The notes below the pieces were generated by a model. The model searched no databases. It had not been told where the DNA came from and was given only the letters and a program-made list of their open reading frames with translations. A program made the position numbers and the translations under genes. DNA of 64,000 bases from Chromobacterium sp. IIBBL 290-4 (GTDB lineage Bacteria > Pseudomonadota > Gammaproteobacteria > Burkholderiales > Chromobacteriaceae). How positions within the stretch are numbered: position 1 is the first letter of the stretch; each line of letters begins with the position of its first letter. This document shows, in pieces, positions 18,585 through 26,999 of the stretch. The stretch is from positions 2,728,001 to 2,792,000 of the forward strand of contig NZ_CP100128.1 of the NCBI RefSeq assembly GCF_024207115.1. The letters run 5' to 3'.

Positions 18585-18974
18585 TTGAGCGAAGTGCAGG
18601 AAATGACGCCCTATCAGTTGATGGGCGGAGAAGGCGTGGTGCGTTGGTTGACGGACCGGTTTTACGACATCATGGATAGCGAACCGGCGGTGAAGGCGCT
18701 GCGCGATATGCATCCGGCGGACTTGTCCGGATCGCGGCAGAAGCTATTCATGTTCCTGTCCGGCTGGCTGGGCGGGCCGTCGCTGTATATGGAGGCTTTC
18801 GGCCATCCGCGTTTGCGCATGCGCCACATGCCGTTCGCGGTTGATGAAACGGCGCGCGACCAGTGGATGTTGTGCATGCGGCAGGCGGTGAGCGAACTGC
18901 TTGTGGAGGAGTGGCTGAAGGAGAAGCTGCTGGAGGCCTTTTACAATACTGCGGATTTCATGCGCAACCGCTAG
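18585..18974 (+). CDS. Group II truncated haemoglobin
   Basis: Small haem protein with a 2-on-2 globin fold, linked in related bacteria to oxygen, NO or peroxide chemistry. The sequence has the family features YQLMGGEGVVRWLTDRFYDIM, the LSGWLGGPSLY glycine motif, the proximal His in RMRHMPF and the tryptophan in DQWMLCM. I prefer the TTG at 18585, which has GGAG seven bases upstream (129 residues); an ATG at 18561 would give 137 residues but its spacing to a ribosome site is poor. It is 61 bases after dadA and may be co-transcribed. Confidence 0.85.
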   Translation: MSEVQEMTPYQLMGGEGVVRWLTDRFYDIMDSEPAVKALRDMHPADLSGSRQKLFMFLSGWLGGPSLYMEAFGHPRLRMRHMPFAVDETARDQWMLCMRQAVSELLVEEWLKEKLLEAFYNTADFMRNR

Positions 18975-19042
18975 CCGCCATAGACCGGCTTGACGCCGTC
19001 CCGCACTGGTCCATGATGAAAGTATCAGGACAGGGGACGGAC

Positions 19043-19324
19043 ATGAAGCTGGGTCTGTTGATATGGGCGCTATTGAGCGCGGGCTGCGCGGTGGCGGCGT
19101 GCATGCCCAGAGCCATCATGTGCGCCTCCCCCAGGGATGCGGAAGTCAAGCGGCAGGACTTGACCCCGCAAGGCATAGACTTGGGGCCATTCCGACTGGA
19201 GCAAGACCCGGAAAGCCATGCATTGCGGCTGGCCCCGGCGCTGGATCTGGGCAAGCACACCCATCTTTCGGTCAAGATGCACAACAAGGACGTGGGACTG
19301 AAACTGAAGTTCAATACCGATTAA
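19043..19324 (+). CDS. Small exported protein of unknown function
   Basis: A 93-residue product with a clear Sec signal peptide (MKLGLLIWALLSAGCAVAAC) and a short soluble domain. I do not recognise it. The mature part has several cysteines near the signal (AACMPRAIMCASP) and a basic, hydrophilic C-terminus (HLSVKMHNKDVGLKLKFNTD). The LSAGC stretch is a poor lipobox because -3 is Ser. AGGGGACGG precedes the ATG. It ends 12 bases before the stop of the convergent folB. Confidence 0.6.
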   Translation: MKLGLLIWALLSAGCAVAACMPRAIMCASPRDAEVKRQDLTPQGIDLGPFRLEQDPESHALRLAPALDLGKHTHLSVKMHNKDVGLKLKFNTD

Positions 19325-19336
19325 GCGCCACGTCTG

Positions 19337-19696
19337 TCAGTGCGGGCGATGTCCTCGCTCGATCTGCACGCCTACCCTTTTTACGCCAGGCAGAATCCCC
19401 AGCTTGGTGACGGCCACCCTGACCCAGGGCGCGCCGAACTCTTCCCTCACCATTTTGGCGATATGCTCCGCCAGCGCCTCGATCAGCAAAAAGTGCTGTT
19501 CGGCCAGCGATTGGCGCAGCCTTTCCACCACCACGCCGTAATGGATGGTGTCGCCGATATTGTCGCTATGGCAGGGCGTGTCGCTGGGGATGCCGATTTC
19601 CAGGTCGATTTCTATGGTCTGGGCTGCCTTGCGTTCCCAGTCGTAGACACCGATTACGGTGTCGGCGCGCACTTCGCGCAGGAATATGATGTCCAT
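19337..19696 (-). CDS. folB: Dihydroneopterin aldolase
   Basis: Converts 7,8-dihydroneopterin to 6-hydroxymethyl-dihydropterin and glycolaldehyde in folate synthesis. The 119-residue protein has the FolB pattern: MDIIFLREVRADTVIGVYDWERKAAQ, DTIHYGVVVERL and HFLLIEALAEHIA, and the catalytic lysine region VTKLGILPGVKRVGVQIER. It is divergent from plsY with 84 bases between, the same folB-plsY pairing as in many proteobacteria. Confidence 0.95.
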   Translation of the reverse strand: MDIIFLREVRADTVIGVYDWERKAAQTIEIDLEIGIPSDTPCHSDNIGDTIHYGVVVERLRQSLAEQHFLLIEALAEHIAKMVREEFGAPWVRVAVTKLGILPGVKRVGVQIERGHRPH

Positions 19697-19780
19697 CTTG
19701 TGTCTGGAGGTTGGGGTTTGCCGCCCGATACCGTAAAATCCGAAGCCTCCTATTCTAATCTAAACGGATACCGCATCACC

Positions 19781-20401
19781 ATGACCACGACTGCATTCGC
19801 CTTCGTTCTGGCGGCCTATCTGATCGGCTCGCTGTCTTTCGCCGTGATCGTCAGTAAGGCGATGGGTATGGACGACCCGCGCAGCTACGGTTCGGGCAAT
19901 CCCGGCGCCACCAATGTGCTGCGCACCGGCAAGAAGCTGGCTGCTGCCTTGACCTTGCTTGGCGATGGCGTCAAAGGCTGGGTCGCTGTGGCCTTGGCAT
20001 CCTGGCTTGGGCCGCGCTTCGGCCTGGGCGAGCAGGGCATCGCGCTGTGCGCGCTAGCTGTGCTGTTTGGCCATATGTGGCCGGTGTTTTTCGGCTTCAA
20101 GGGCGGCAAGGGCGTGGCCACCGCCGTCGGCATTCTGTTCGGCATCAATGTCTGGCTGGCGCTGGCGGCTTTGGCTACCTGGCTGTTTGTGGCCTTTGTG
20201 CTGAAGATATCGTCGCTGTCCGCCATCATCGCCTGCTTGCTGGTGCCGGTATACGCCTTTTTCATCCTCGGGCCGCATAGCGTGTTCTTCGGCACCTGCG
20301 TCGTCATCGCCTTCGTGGTGGTGCATCGCCACAAGTCCAATTTGATCAAACTGATGAGCGGACAGGAAGACAAAATAGGCGGCAAAAGCGACGCCAGCTG
20401 A
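19781..20401 (+). CDS. plsY: Acyl-phosphate:glycerol-3-phosphate acyltransferase PlsY
   Basis: Integral membrane enzyme that makes lysophosphatidate in the first step of phospholipid synthesis. The 206-residue protein has about five membrane spans and the three conserved motifs: SYGSGNPGATNVLR, the second with FGHMWPVFFGFKGGKGVAT, and the third VVVHRHKSNLIKLMSG. The ATG at 19781 is chosen because the upstream in-frame sequence overlaps the folB promoter region. Confidence 0.95.
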   Translation: MTTTAFAFVLAAYLIGSLSFAVIVSKAMGMDDPRSYGSGNPGATNVLRTGKKLAAALTLLGDGVKGWVAVALASWLGPRFGLGEQGIALCALAVLFGHMWPVFFGFKGGKGVATAVGILFGINVWLALAALATWLFVAFVLKISSLSAIIACLLVPVYAFFILGPHSVFFGTCVVIAFVVVHRHKSNLIKLMSGQEDKIGGKSDAS

Positions 20402-20421
20402 CGCGTATGGTCCGCAAAACG

Positions 20422-20453
20422 AAAAAGCCGTTCTTGTTGAAGAACGGCTTTTT
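20422..20453. terminator. Bidirectional terminator between plsY and lepB
   Basis: Perfect 14-bp stem AAAAAGCCGTTCTT / AAGAACGGCTTTTT with a GTTG loop; A/T-rich flanks work on both strands for the convergent genes. Confidence 0.9.
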
Positions 20454-20469
20454 GTTTGGCTGGCGAGGC

Positions 20470-21138
20470 TCAGTGGAAGTCGCTGGCGAAGCGTTCCCAG
20501 CGGGGCATCCAGTCGGCGGTGATGTCGGCGGAGGCGATGACGCCGACCGCGCGGCCTATCAGCAGTTCGCGCGGCACCATGCCGATGTAGCGGGAGTCGG
20601 CGCTGTTGTCGCGATTGTCTCCCAGCATCATGTATTGCCCGGCCGGCACCTTGAGCGGGCCGAAGCTGCTGCGGGCCTTGACGCCATCCAGCCATTGCAC
20701 GCGGTGCGGCGGCAGCACGCCGCTTTCTTGCAGCCGCAGCGCCGGCAGCGTCACGTTGTCCGCCACGGTTTCATTGAGCTGCTGCAGAGGCTGGTAATGC
20801 GCGGCGCGGCCATTGATGACCAGCTCCTCCTTGCGCATTTCCACGGTGTCGCCCGGTACTGCCACTAGCCGCTTGATCAGGTGCTTGCCGTCTTGCGGCG
20901 AGTAGAAGGTGACGATGTCGCCGCGTTGCGGCTCGCCGGTGCGATGCAGGATGACATTGGTCAGCGGTAGCTTCAGATCGTAGGCCAGCCGGTTCACCAG
21001 CACCACGTCGCCTTCCAGCAAGGTAGGGCGCATCGAGCCGGATGGAATTGGGTTCCAGTCCGCCACCGCGGTGCGAAATAGACCGAATACCAGCAGAAAG
21101 ATCAGGAAACCGCGGTTGTTTTGCAGCCAGTTCTTCAT
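20470..21138 (-). CDS. lepB: Signal peptidase I
   Basis: Cleaves Sec and Tat signal peptides at the outer face of the inner membrane. The 222-residue form has a single N-terminal anchor (RGFLIFLLVFGLFRTAVADW) rather than the two spans of E. coli LepB. The catalytic serine is S35 (IPSGSMRPTL), the general-base lysine K89 (HLIKRLVAVPGD), and the box E motif GDNRDNSADSR is present. Because this short type often occurs as a second copy, a longer LepB with lepA may exist elsewhere. Confidence 0.92.
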   Translation of the reverse strand: MKNWLQNNRGFLIFLLVFGLFRTAVADWNPIPSGSMRPTLLEGDVVLVNRLAYDLKLPLTNVILHRTGEPQRGDIVTFYSPQDGKHLIKRLVAVPGDTVEMRKEELVINGRAAHYQPLQQLNETVADNVTLPALRLQESGVLPPHRVQWLDGVKARSSFGPLKVPAGQYMMLGDNRDNSADSRYIGMVPRELLIGRAVGVIASADITADWMPRWERFASDFH

Positions 21139-21162
21139 CTTCGTCCTTTAACGAGGTGGCGC

Positions 21163-22122
21163 TCAGCCATCGGAAAGCACACGGATATGCGCGGCCACGC
21201 TGCGGCCCAGCGCCGATAAATCATAGCCGCCCTCCAGCACCGACACCACGCGGCCGGCGCAGTATTGATCGGCGATCTGCATCAGATGGCGGGTCACCCA
21301 TTCGTAGTCGGACTCGGTCAGGCCCAGCGAGCCCATGTCTTCCTCGCGGTGGGCGTCGAAACCGGCCGAGATGAACAGAATCTGCGGCTGGAATTCGTGC
21401 AGCTGCGGCAGCCAGATGTTTTCCACCACCTCGCGGAATTCGCGTCCGCCGCTGCCGGCCTTCATCGGCACATTGTGCATGTTCGGCCCCATGGGCTCGT
21501 CGCCGCGGTAGGGGTAGAAGGGGTGCTGGAAGATGGACACCATCATCACCCGCGGGTCGTCGTGCAGGATTTCCTCGGTGCCGTTGCCGTGGTGGACGTC
21601 GAAATCGATCACCGCTACCCGCTCGAAGCGGTAATGCGCCAGCGCGTGGGTGACGCCGATGGCGACGTTGTTGAAGAAGCAAAAGCCCATGGCCTTGTCG
21701 CTTTCGGCGTGGTGGCCGGGCGGACGGATGGCGCAGAAGGCGTTGGGCGCCTTGTCTTCCGCCACCATCTCCACCGCCTTCACCACCGCGCCGGCGGCGC
21801 GCCGGGCGGCCTTGAGCGTGCCGGGCGACATGGCGGTGTCCGGGTCTACCCGGAAGGTGCCGACGCTGGGCGAGCAGGATTCCAGATATTCGACGTAGCG
21901 CGGCGGGTGCACGCGCGCCAGCTGCTCATAGCTGACTTCCGGCGCCTCCACCTGCTGCAGGCTGTCGAAGATTTGCGAGGCCATCAGTTGGTCGCGGATG
22001 GCGGTCAGCCGTTCGGGGCACTCCGGGTGCCCCACCCCCATATTGTGATGCAGACACTCGGTGTGAGTGACGTAGGCGGTCAGCCCGTTGCGCTGCAGCC
22101 GGTTTTTCAGCCAAGTGAACAC
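21163..22122 (-). CDS. Histone deacetylase-family amidohydrolase
   Basis: Zinc enzyme of the arginase/deacetylase fold; bacterial members deacetylate acetylpolyamines or proteins, but the substrate here cannot be read from sequence. The 319-residue protein has all active-site parts: IRPPGHHAE with H137 and H138, the zinc ligands D175 and H177 in DFDVHHGNGT, D256 in GFDAHREE, and the gate region LEGGYDLSALG. It ends 24 bases before the lepB start on the same strand and is divergent from the MoxR operon, with a 73-base shared upstream region. Confidence 0.9.
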   Translation of the reverse strand: MFTWLKNRLQRNGLTAYVTHTECLHHNMGVGHPECPERLTAIRDQLMASQIFDSLQQVEAPEVSYEQLARVHPPRYVEYLESCSPSVGTFRVDPDTAMSPGTLKAARRAAGAVVKAVEMVAEDKAPNAFCAIRPPGHHAESDKAMGFCFFNNVAIGVTHALAHYRFERVAVIDFDVHHGNGTEEILHDDPRVMMVSIFQHPFYPYRGDEPMGPNMHNVPMKAGSGGREFREVVENIWLPQLHEFQPQILFISAGFDAHREEDMGSLGLTESDYEWVTRHLMQIADQYCAGRVVSVLEGGYDLSALGRSVAAHIRVLSDG

Positions 22123-22195
22123 GAACGCTCCCTGATGCTTACAATGGGATAGTGCTTATGTGATTTTGATAAATACTGCGCGCATGCGAGGTGAA

Positions 22196-23101
22196 ATGCA
22201 ATCCGTCGCTCTGGCTTACCGGCAGTTGAACACGCTGATACTAGGCAAACCGCAGGCGATTCGGCTGGCTTTCGCCTGCCTGATCGCTCGCGGGCATTTA
22301 TTGATCGACGATCTGCCGGGCGTGGGCAAAACCACGCTGGCGCATGGCCTGGCCGCGGTGATGGGGCTGGAGTATCGCCGAGTGCAGTTCACCAGCGATC
22401 TGTTGCCGGCCGACATCGTCGGCGTCAGCATCTATCAGCGCGACAGCGGCCGCTTCGAGCTGCACAAGGGGCCGGTGTTCACCCAGGTGCTGCTGGCCGA
22501 TGAGATCAATCGCGCCTCGCCCAAGGTGCAATCGGCCTTGCTGGAGGCCATGGAGGAGCGGCAGGTGTCGATAGACGGCGAGTCGCACGCGCTGCCTTCG
22601 CCGTTTTTCGTCATCGCCACCCAGAACCCGACCGAGCAGATGGGCACCTTTCCGCTGCCGGAATCGCAGCTGGATCGCTTCCTGATGCGGATCTCGCTCG
22701 GTTATCCGCCGCGCGAGGCCGAGCGCGCGCTGTTGATGGGCGAGGACAGGCGCAGCTTGCTGGAGCGGCTGAAGCCTGCCATGCAAGCGGGAGCCATGCT
22801 GGAGCTGCAAGGCAGGGCCACGGCGGTGATCGTCAGCCCGGCCTTGGCCGAGTATGTGCTGCTTCTGCTGGAGGCCACCCGCTCGCCGGGGCGATTTGTC
22901 GCCGGACTCAGTCCGCGCGCGGGCCAGGCGCTGATCGCCGCCGCCCGTGGCTGGGCCATGCTGAGCGGGCGCGATCATCTGTTGCCGGAGGATGTGAAGG
23001 CGATTTTCCTGCCGGTGGCGGCGCACAGGCTGCAATCCGCGGATGGTTCGGATGTCGCGTCCGCGCTGGAAAGGCTGCTGGCCAATGTTCCGGTTCCGTA
23101 A
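22196..23101 (+). CDS. MoxR-family AAA+ ATPase
   Basis: Chaperone-like ATPase thought to help assemble or activate partner proteins. The 301-residue product has Walker A LPGVGKTT (40-47), Walker B VLLADEIN (98-105), ATQNP sensor 1 and a sensor 2 region near GLSPRAGQAL. The ATG at 22196 has AGGTG close upstream; a GTG at 22160 is possible. It opens a three-gene, overlapping operon MoxR-DUF58-transglutaminase, a conserved arrangement in proteobacteria. Confidence 0.9.
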   Translation: MQSVALAYRQLNTLILGKPQAIRLAFACLIARGHLLIDDLPGVGKTTLAHGLAAVMGLEYRRVQFTSDLLPADIVGVSIYQRDSGRFELHKGPVFTQVLLADEINRASPKVQSALLEAMEERQVSIDGESHALPSPFFVIATQNPTEQMGTFPLPESQLDRFLMRISLGYPPREAERALLMGEDRRSLLERLKPAMQAGAMLELQGRATAVIVSPALAEYVLLLLEATRSPGRFVAGLSPRAGQALIAAARGWAMLSGRDHLLPEDVKAIFLPVAAHRLQSADGSDVASALERLLANVPVP

Positions 23102-24035
23102 GCGGCTGGAGGGCTGGCTGCTGTCGCGCTTGCCGCAGGAGGCGCGCTGCGAGTTGTCGCAGCGGCGGATATATCTGTTGCCTACCCGCTTTGGCCTGTT
23201 GTTGACGGGCGTGGCCTGCGCCGTCTGGGTGGGGGCGCTCAATTACCAGGTCAGCCTCGCCTACGCACTGGCGTTCTGGATTGCCGGATTGCTGCTGGTG
23301 GCCGTATTGATGGCTTATCGCCAACTCTCGGGCTTGACGGTGGAGGCGGAGGCCGGCGCGGCGGTTTTCGCCGGCGACGAGTGCCGGTTCGGCTTGCGAG
23401 TGGAGAATCCTTCTTCTTTGCCCCGTCTGCTGCAATGGCATGCCTTGCCGGATCCCTTGGCGCGGCAAAGCCGGCTGATCCCCGCCCATGGAGACATTCG
23501 GCTGGAGTTGGCCTGGCCTTCCTCGAGCCGCGGCTGGCTGCCGCTGCCGGCCTGCGTGCTGGAGAGCGAGGCGCCGTTCGGCTTGATCCGCGCCTGGGCG
23601 GTGCTGCGCTTGAGCTGCCGCACGCTGGTCTATCCCGCCTTGTTGCCGGATGCGGAGCGCGGCGTTTCCTCCGGAGAGGAGGGCGCGGGGGGGCCTGCGT
23701 CGCCGGAAGGGGATGATTACTCCCATCTGGACGTCTATCGCCATGGCGACGCGCCGCGACAGATCGCCTGGAAAGTGCTGGCGCGGCGCGACCTGTTGAC
23801 GAGCAAGCGTTTTGTCGGCGAGAGCGGCGCGCGGGAGCTCAGAATCAGCTGGCGCGATTATGGACCCGAGTGCGACCTGGAGCGCCGCTTGTCGCATCTG
23901 GCCTGGCGCGTGGAGATGTGCGAGCGGCGCGGGTGCCGTTATCGCTTGAGTCTGCCGGATGTCGAGATCGGTCCGACGCCGGGGCAGCGTGAGCAGGCGC
24001 TGGCGGCACTGGCCTTGTTTGGCGAGCGGCGATGA
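23085..24035 (+). CDS. DUF58 domain membrane protein
   Basis: A 316-residue protein with two membrane spans near residues 40-75 (LLLTGVACAVWVGALNY and ALAFWIAGLLLVAVLM) and a cytosolic DUF58 (von Willebrand A-like) region whose signature GDDYSHLDVYRHGD then RQIAWKVLARR is clear. Function is unknown; DUF58 proteins are partners of MoxR ATPases. It overlaps the MoxR gene by 17 bases and the next gene by 4, so translation is coupled. Confidence 0.88.
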   Translation: MFRFRKRLEGWLLSRLPQEARCELSQRRIYLLPTRFGLLLTGVACAVWVGALNYQVSLAYALAFWIAGLLLVAVLMAYRQLSGLTVEAEAGAAVFAGDECRFGLRVENPSSLPRLLQWHALPDPLARQSRLIPAHGDIRLELAWPSSSRGWLPLPACVLESEAPFGLIRAWAVLRLSCRTLVYPALLPDAERGVSSGEEGAGGPASPEGDDYSHLDVYRHGDAPRQIAWKVLARRDLLTSKRFVGESGARELRISWRDYGPECDLERRLSHLAWRVEMCERRGCRYRLSLPDVEIGPTPGQREQALAALALFGERR

Positions 24036-25948
24036 GCCTGGCGCCGGAAAGCCGCGGCTGGCCGATACTGCTGGCTTTGAGCTGGACGGTGCTGCCCTTG
24101 TTCTGGCATCTGCCGCCTTGGCTACCCGCGCTGGCGTTGTTGGCATTCGCGGCGAGAGCTTGGCTGGCGTTCCAGCACGCGGCCATGCCGGGACGCAAGC
24201 TGTTGCTGCCGGCGCTGCTGCTTGGCGGCGTCGGATTGTGGCTCAGCCTGGGCGTGCTGGTGGGGCGGGAGGGCGGCGTGGCGCTGCTGGTGTTGCTGAT
24301 CGCGTTCAAAGGGTTTGAAACCGCCTCCTTGCGCGATTGGCGCGTGCTGCTGGCCTTGGGCTTTTTCCTGGCGGCCATGCCCCTGTTGTTCGATCAATCG
24401 CCGTTGATGGCCGTGTGGCTGGCGGTTTGCGTGCTGCTGCTGACCTGGGCCGCCGCAGTGCTGGCCGGATCGCCGCCCCGGGGCAGCTTGCGCAACGCGC
24501 TGCAGGCCTTGGCGCTGTCTCTGCCGCTGATGCTGATATTGTTTGTGTTCATGCCCCGGTTGCCTGAGCCGCTGTGGAGCATGCCCGGGAAAGACAATGT
24601 CGCGAGCAGCGGCCTGGGCGACGATATGGAGCCGGGCAGCATAGGCAGGATGATTTTGAACCGGGACCCCGCTTTCAGCGTGGTGTTTGCCGGCGAAGCG
24701 CCGCGTCAGGACCAGCTGTATTGGCGTGTGCTGCTGCTGGATGACTTCGATGGCCGCCGCTGGCTGAGCGTAGGCGGACACTGGGCCGAGAAGGCGACGA
24801 TGGCAGGGGGGCGGCCGCTGCGCTACAGCCTGACTTTGCGGGCCGACAAAGGGAGGGTGCCGGTTCTGGATGTACCGTCCGTCGCGGCCGCCGACACGCA
24901 TCTGGAGGCTGGAGCTTTGCTCAGGCAAGACCGCAAGCATGATGAGCTGAGCCGCTATCAGCCGATCAGCCTGGTGGGCGGGCATTACCTGGTCCAGTTG
25001 GGGCGGGAGGAGGCGTTTTATTTGCGCTTGCCGCCCGGCAATCCGCGCAGCCGCGAATTGGCCAGGCAACTGGCGATGCGATCGGGAGGCGGGGCGCGGC
25101 TGGTGGCGGAAATCCTGCAGTTTCTGCGGCTGGGCGGTTTCCGCTACACCTTGCAGCCGCCCGTGCTCGGCGATCAGCAGATCGATCAATTCCTGTTTTC
25201 CACCCGGCAGGGTTTTTGCGAACACTATGCTTCCGCCTTTGTATTCCTGGCGCGCGCCGGGGGATTGCCGGCGCGGGTGGTGGCCGGATATCAGGGCGGC
25301 GAGTTCAACCCGCTGGGGCAGTTTTGGCTGGTGCGCTCGTCCGACGCGCATGCCTGGGCCGAGATATGGCTGGATGGCCGCTGGCTGCGGGTGGACCCCA
25401 CGGCGGCGGTGTCGCCGGACCGGGTGGAGCAGGGCGCGGATCAGGCTTTGCCGGCGCTGCGCGCCGAGGGCGTGGCCGGCATGGCCTTGCCGCCGGTTTG
25501 GCTGCGCGGTTTGCGCAATCGCTGGCAGGCGGCCAATTTCGCCTGGCAGCAATGGGTGGTCGGCTATGACGCGGACCGGCAGAAGGGGTTGTTTCGCCGC
25601 TTGAAACTAGGGGACAGGGTGGATGGCGGCAGCGTATTGCGCGGTTTATTGGCCGGACTGCTGTTATCCTCGCTGCCCATATTGTTCTGGTGGCGCGGGC
25701 GGACGAGAGTCGAGCCCTTGACTCAAGGCTGGCGGGCCTTGCGAAACACATTGCAAAAGCGCGGCGTGATCGCGTCGCCGTCGATGGGGCCGGTGGAGGT
25801 GTTGAAAGCGGCGCGCGGCTTGCCTAAGGATGACTACCGCCGCCTGCAGGCGTTGATCAGGGAATATATCGAACTGCGCTACCGCTGCGCGGAGGCAAAC
25901 CCAGGCAAGGCCAGGGATTGGATGCGGCGGGCCAGGCGCTGGAAATAG
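24032..25948 (+). CDS. TgpA-like membrane transglutaminase/cysteine protease-fold protein
   Basis: The 638-residue protein has an N-terminal block of about five membrane spans (DUF3488, ~10-175), a periplasmic transglutaminase-core domain with the triad C396 (GFCEHYASAF), H440 (SDAHAWAEIW) and D455 (RVDPTAAV), a further span near 540-560 and a C-terminal DUF4129-like tail. It resembles TgpA of Pseudomonas aeruginosa, whose periplasmic domain has transglutaminase activity; the substrate here is unknown. The start ATGA overlaps the DUF58 stop. It converges on rpoS. Confidence 0.9.
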   Translation: MSLAPESRGWPILLALSWTVLPLFWHLPPWLPALALLAFAARAWLAFQHAAMPGRKLLLPALLLGGVGLWLSLGVLVGREGGVALLVLLIAFKGFETASLRDWRVLLALGFFLAAMPLLFDQSPLMAVWLAVCVLLLTWAAAVLAGSPPRGSLRNALQALALSLPLMLILFVFMPRLPEPLWSMPGKDNVASSGLGDDMEPGSIGRMILNRDPAFSVVFAGEAPRQDQLYWRVLLLDDFDGRRWLSVGGHWAEKATMAGGRPLRYSLTLRADKGRVPVLDVPSVAAADTHLEAGALLRQDRKHDELSRYQPISLVGGHYLVQLGREEAFYLRLPPGNPRSRELARQLAMRSGGGARLVAEILQFLRLGGFRYTLQPPVLGDQQIDQFLFSTRQGFCEHYASAFVFLARAGGLPARVVAGYQGGEFNPLGQFWLVRSSDAHAWAEIWLDGRWLRVDPTAAVSPDRVEQGADQALPALRAEGVAGMALPPVWLRGLRNRWQAANFAWQQWVVGYDADRQKGLFRRLKLGDRVDGGSVLRGLLAGLLLSSLPILFWWRGRTRVEPLTQGWRALRNTLQKRGVIASPSMGPVEVLKAARGLPKDDYRRLQALIREYIELRYRCAEANPGKARDWMRRARRWK

Positions 25949-25950
25949 AA

Positions 25951-25980
25951 AGGGCCCGGCGTTAGGGGTAACCGGACCCT
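25951..25980 (-). terminator. Terminator after rpoS
   Basis: AGGGCCCGG (25951-25959) pairs with CCGGACCCT (25972-25980), with one G-T pair; read on the minus strand it is followed by TTTCTATTT. Confidence 0.6.
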
Positions 25981-25994
25981 CTCGTCAAAACGTC

Positions 25995-26948
25995 TTACAG
26001 CAAGAAATCGCGGGAGATGCCTTTGCGGCGCAAGATGCGGCGCAGCTGTTCCAACCCTTCGATCTGGATTTGGCGCACCCGCTCGCGGGTGAGGCTCAGC
26101 GAGGCGGCCAATTCTTCCAGCGTGCAGATCTCATAGCCATTGAGGCCGTAGCGGCGCTCGATCACCAGCCGCTGTTTTTCGTTCAGCTGGCTCAGCCAGT
26201 CGTGCACGAACATTTCCAGCTGGCTGTTGTGCAGTTGCAGCTCAGGCTCTTCGTGCTGCTCGTCGGGGATGGATTCGCCTATCGACAGCATAGGATCGAT
26301 GTCCAGCGGCGCATCCAGCGAGGCCATGCGCTCGTTCAGGTTCAGCACCTTGCGCACATCCTCCACCGGCTTGCCGACCAGGTGGGCGATCTCTTCCACG
26401 CTGGGCTCGCGGCCGATCTGGCTTTCCAGGTGGCGCGAGGCGCGCAGATAGACGTTCAGCTCCTTGATCACGTGCACCGGCAGGCGGATGGTGCGCGACT
26501 GGTTCATGATCGCCCGCTCTATGCTCTGGCGTATCCACCAGGTGGCGTAGGTGGAGAAGCGGAAGCCGCGCTCCGGGTCGAACTTTTCCAGCGCGTGCAT
26601 CAGGCCGATATTGCCTTCTTCGATCAGATCCAGCAGGGCCAGGCCGCGGTTGATGTAGTGCTTGGCGATGTTCACCACCAGGCGCAGATTGTGCTCGATC
26701 ATTTTCTGACGAGCTTCAAACTCTCCCGCCACCACTCTGCGCGCCAGGGCCAGCTCTTCCTGAGGCGTCAGCAAGGCATTGTTGCCGATGTCGTTCAGGT
26801 AGATCTGGGTGACGTCGGCGACAACTTCCTCGGGTTGCGTCGAGCCGCTTTCCACGCTTTCATCGGTTTCGGCCTCGCTGGCGGTTTCCTCGCCAGCCTC
26901 CTCTTCGAGCATTTCATTCTCGTCCAGGATGTCGATTTCGTTGCTCAT
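25995..26948 (-). CDS. rpoS: RNA polymerase sigma factor RpoS
   Basis: Stationary-phase and general-stress sigma factor. The 317-residue protein has an acidic N-terminus, region 1.2 ([21 protein letters not shown]), region 2 ([54 protein letters not shown]), region 3 and region 4 with [10 protein letters not shown]. The RpoS-specific ending is shortened relative to RpoD. It follows nlpD by 51 bases in the conserved surE-pcm-nlpD-rpoS order; in other proteobacteria a main rpoS promoter lies inside nlpD, which may also hold here. Confidence 0.96.
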   Translation of the reverse strand: MSNEIDILDENEMLEEEAGEETASEAETDESVESGSTQPEEVVADVTQIYLNDIGNNALLTPQEELALARRVVAGEFEARQKMIEHNLRLVVNIAKHYINRGLALLDLIEEGNIGLMHALEKFDPERGFRFSTYATWWIRQSIERAIMNQSRTIRLPVHVIKELNVYLRASRHLESQIGREPSVEEIAHLVGKPVEDVRKVLNLNERMASLDAPLDIDPMLSIGESIPDEQHEEPELQLHNSQLEMFVHDWLSQLNEKQRLVIERRYGLNGYEICTLEELAASLSLTRERVRQIQIEGLEQLRRILRRKGISRDFLL

Positions 26949-26999
26949 CTCTCTACCCCCGTCGCTGTCTGGTCCGGCGGGGGCGAGAACGCCTACCCG

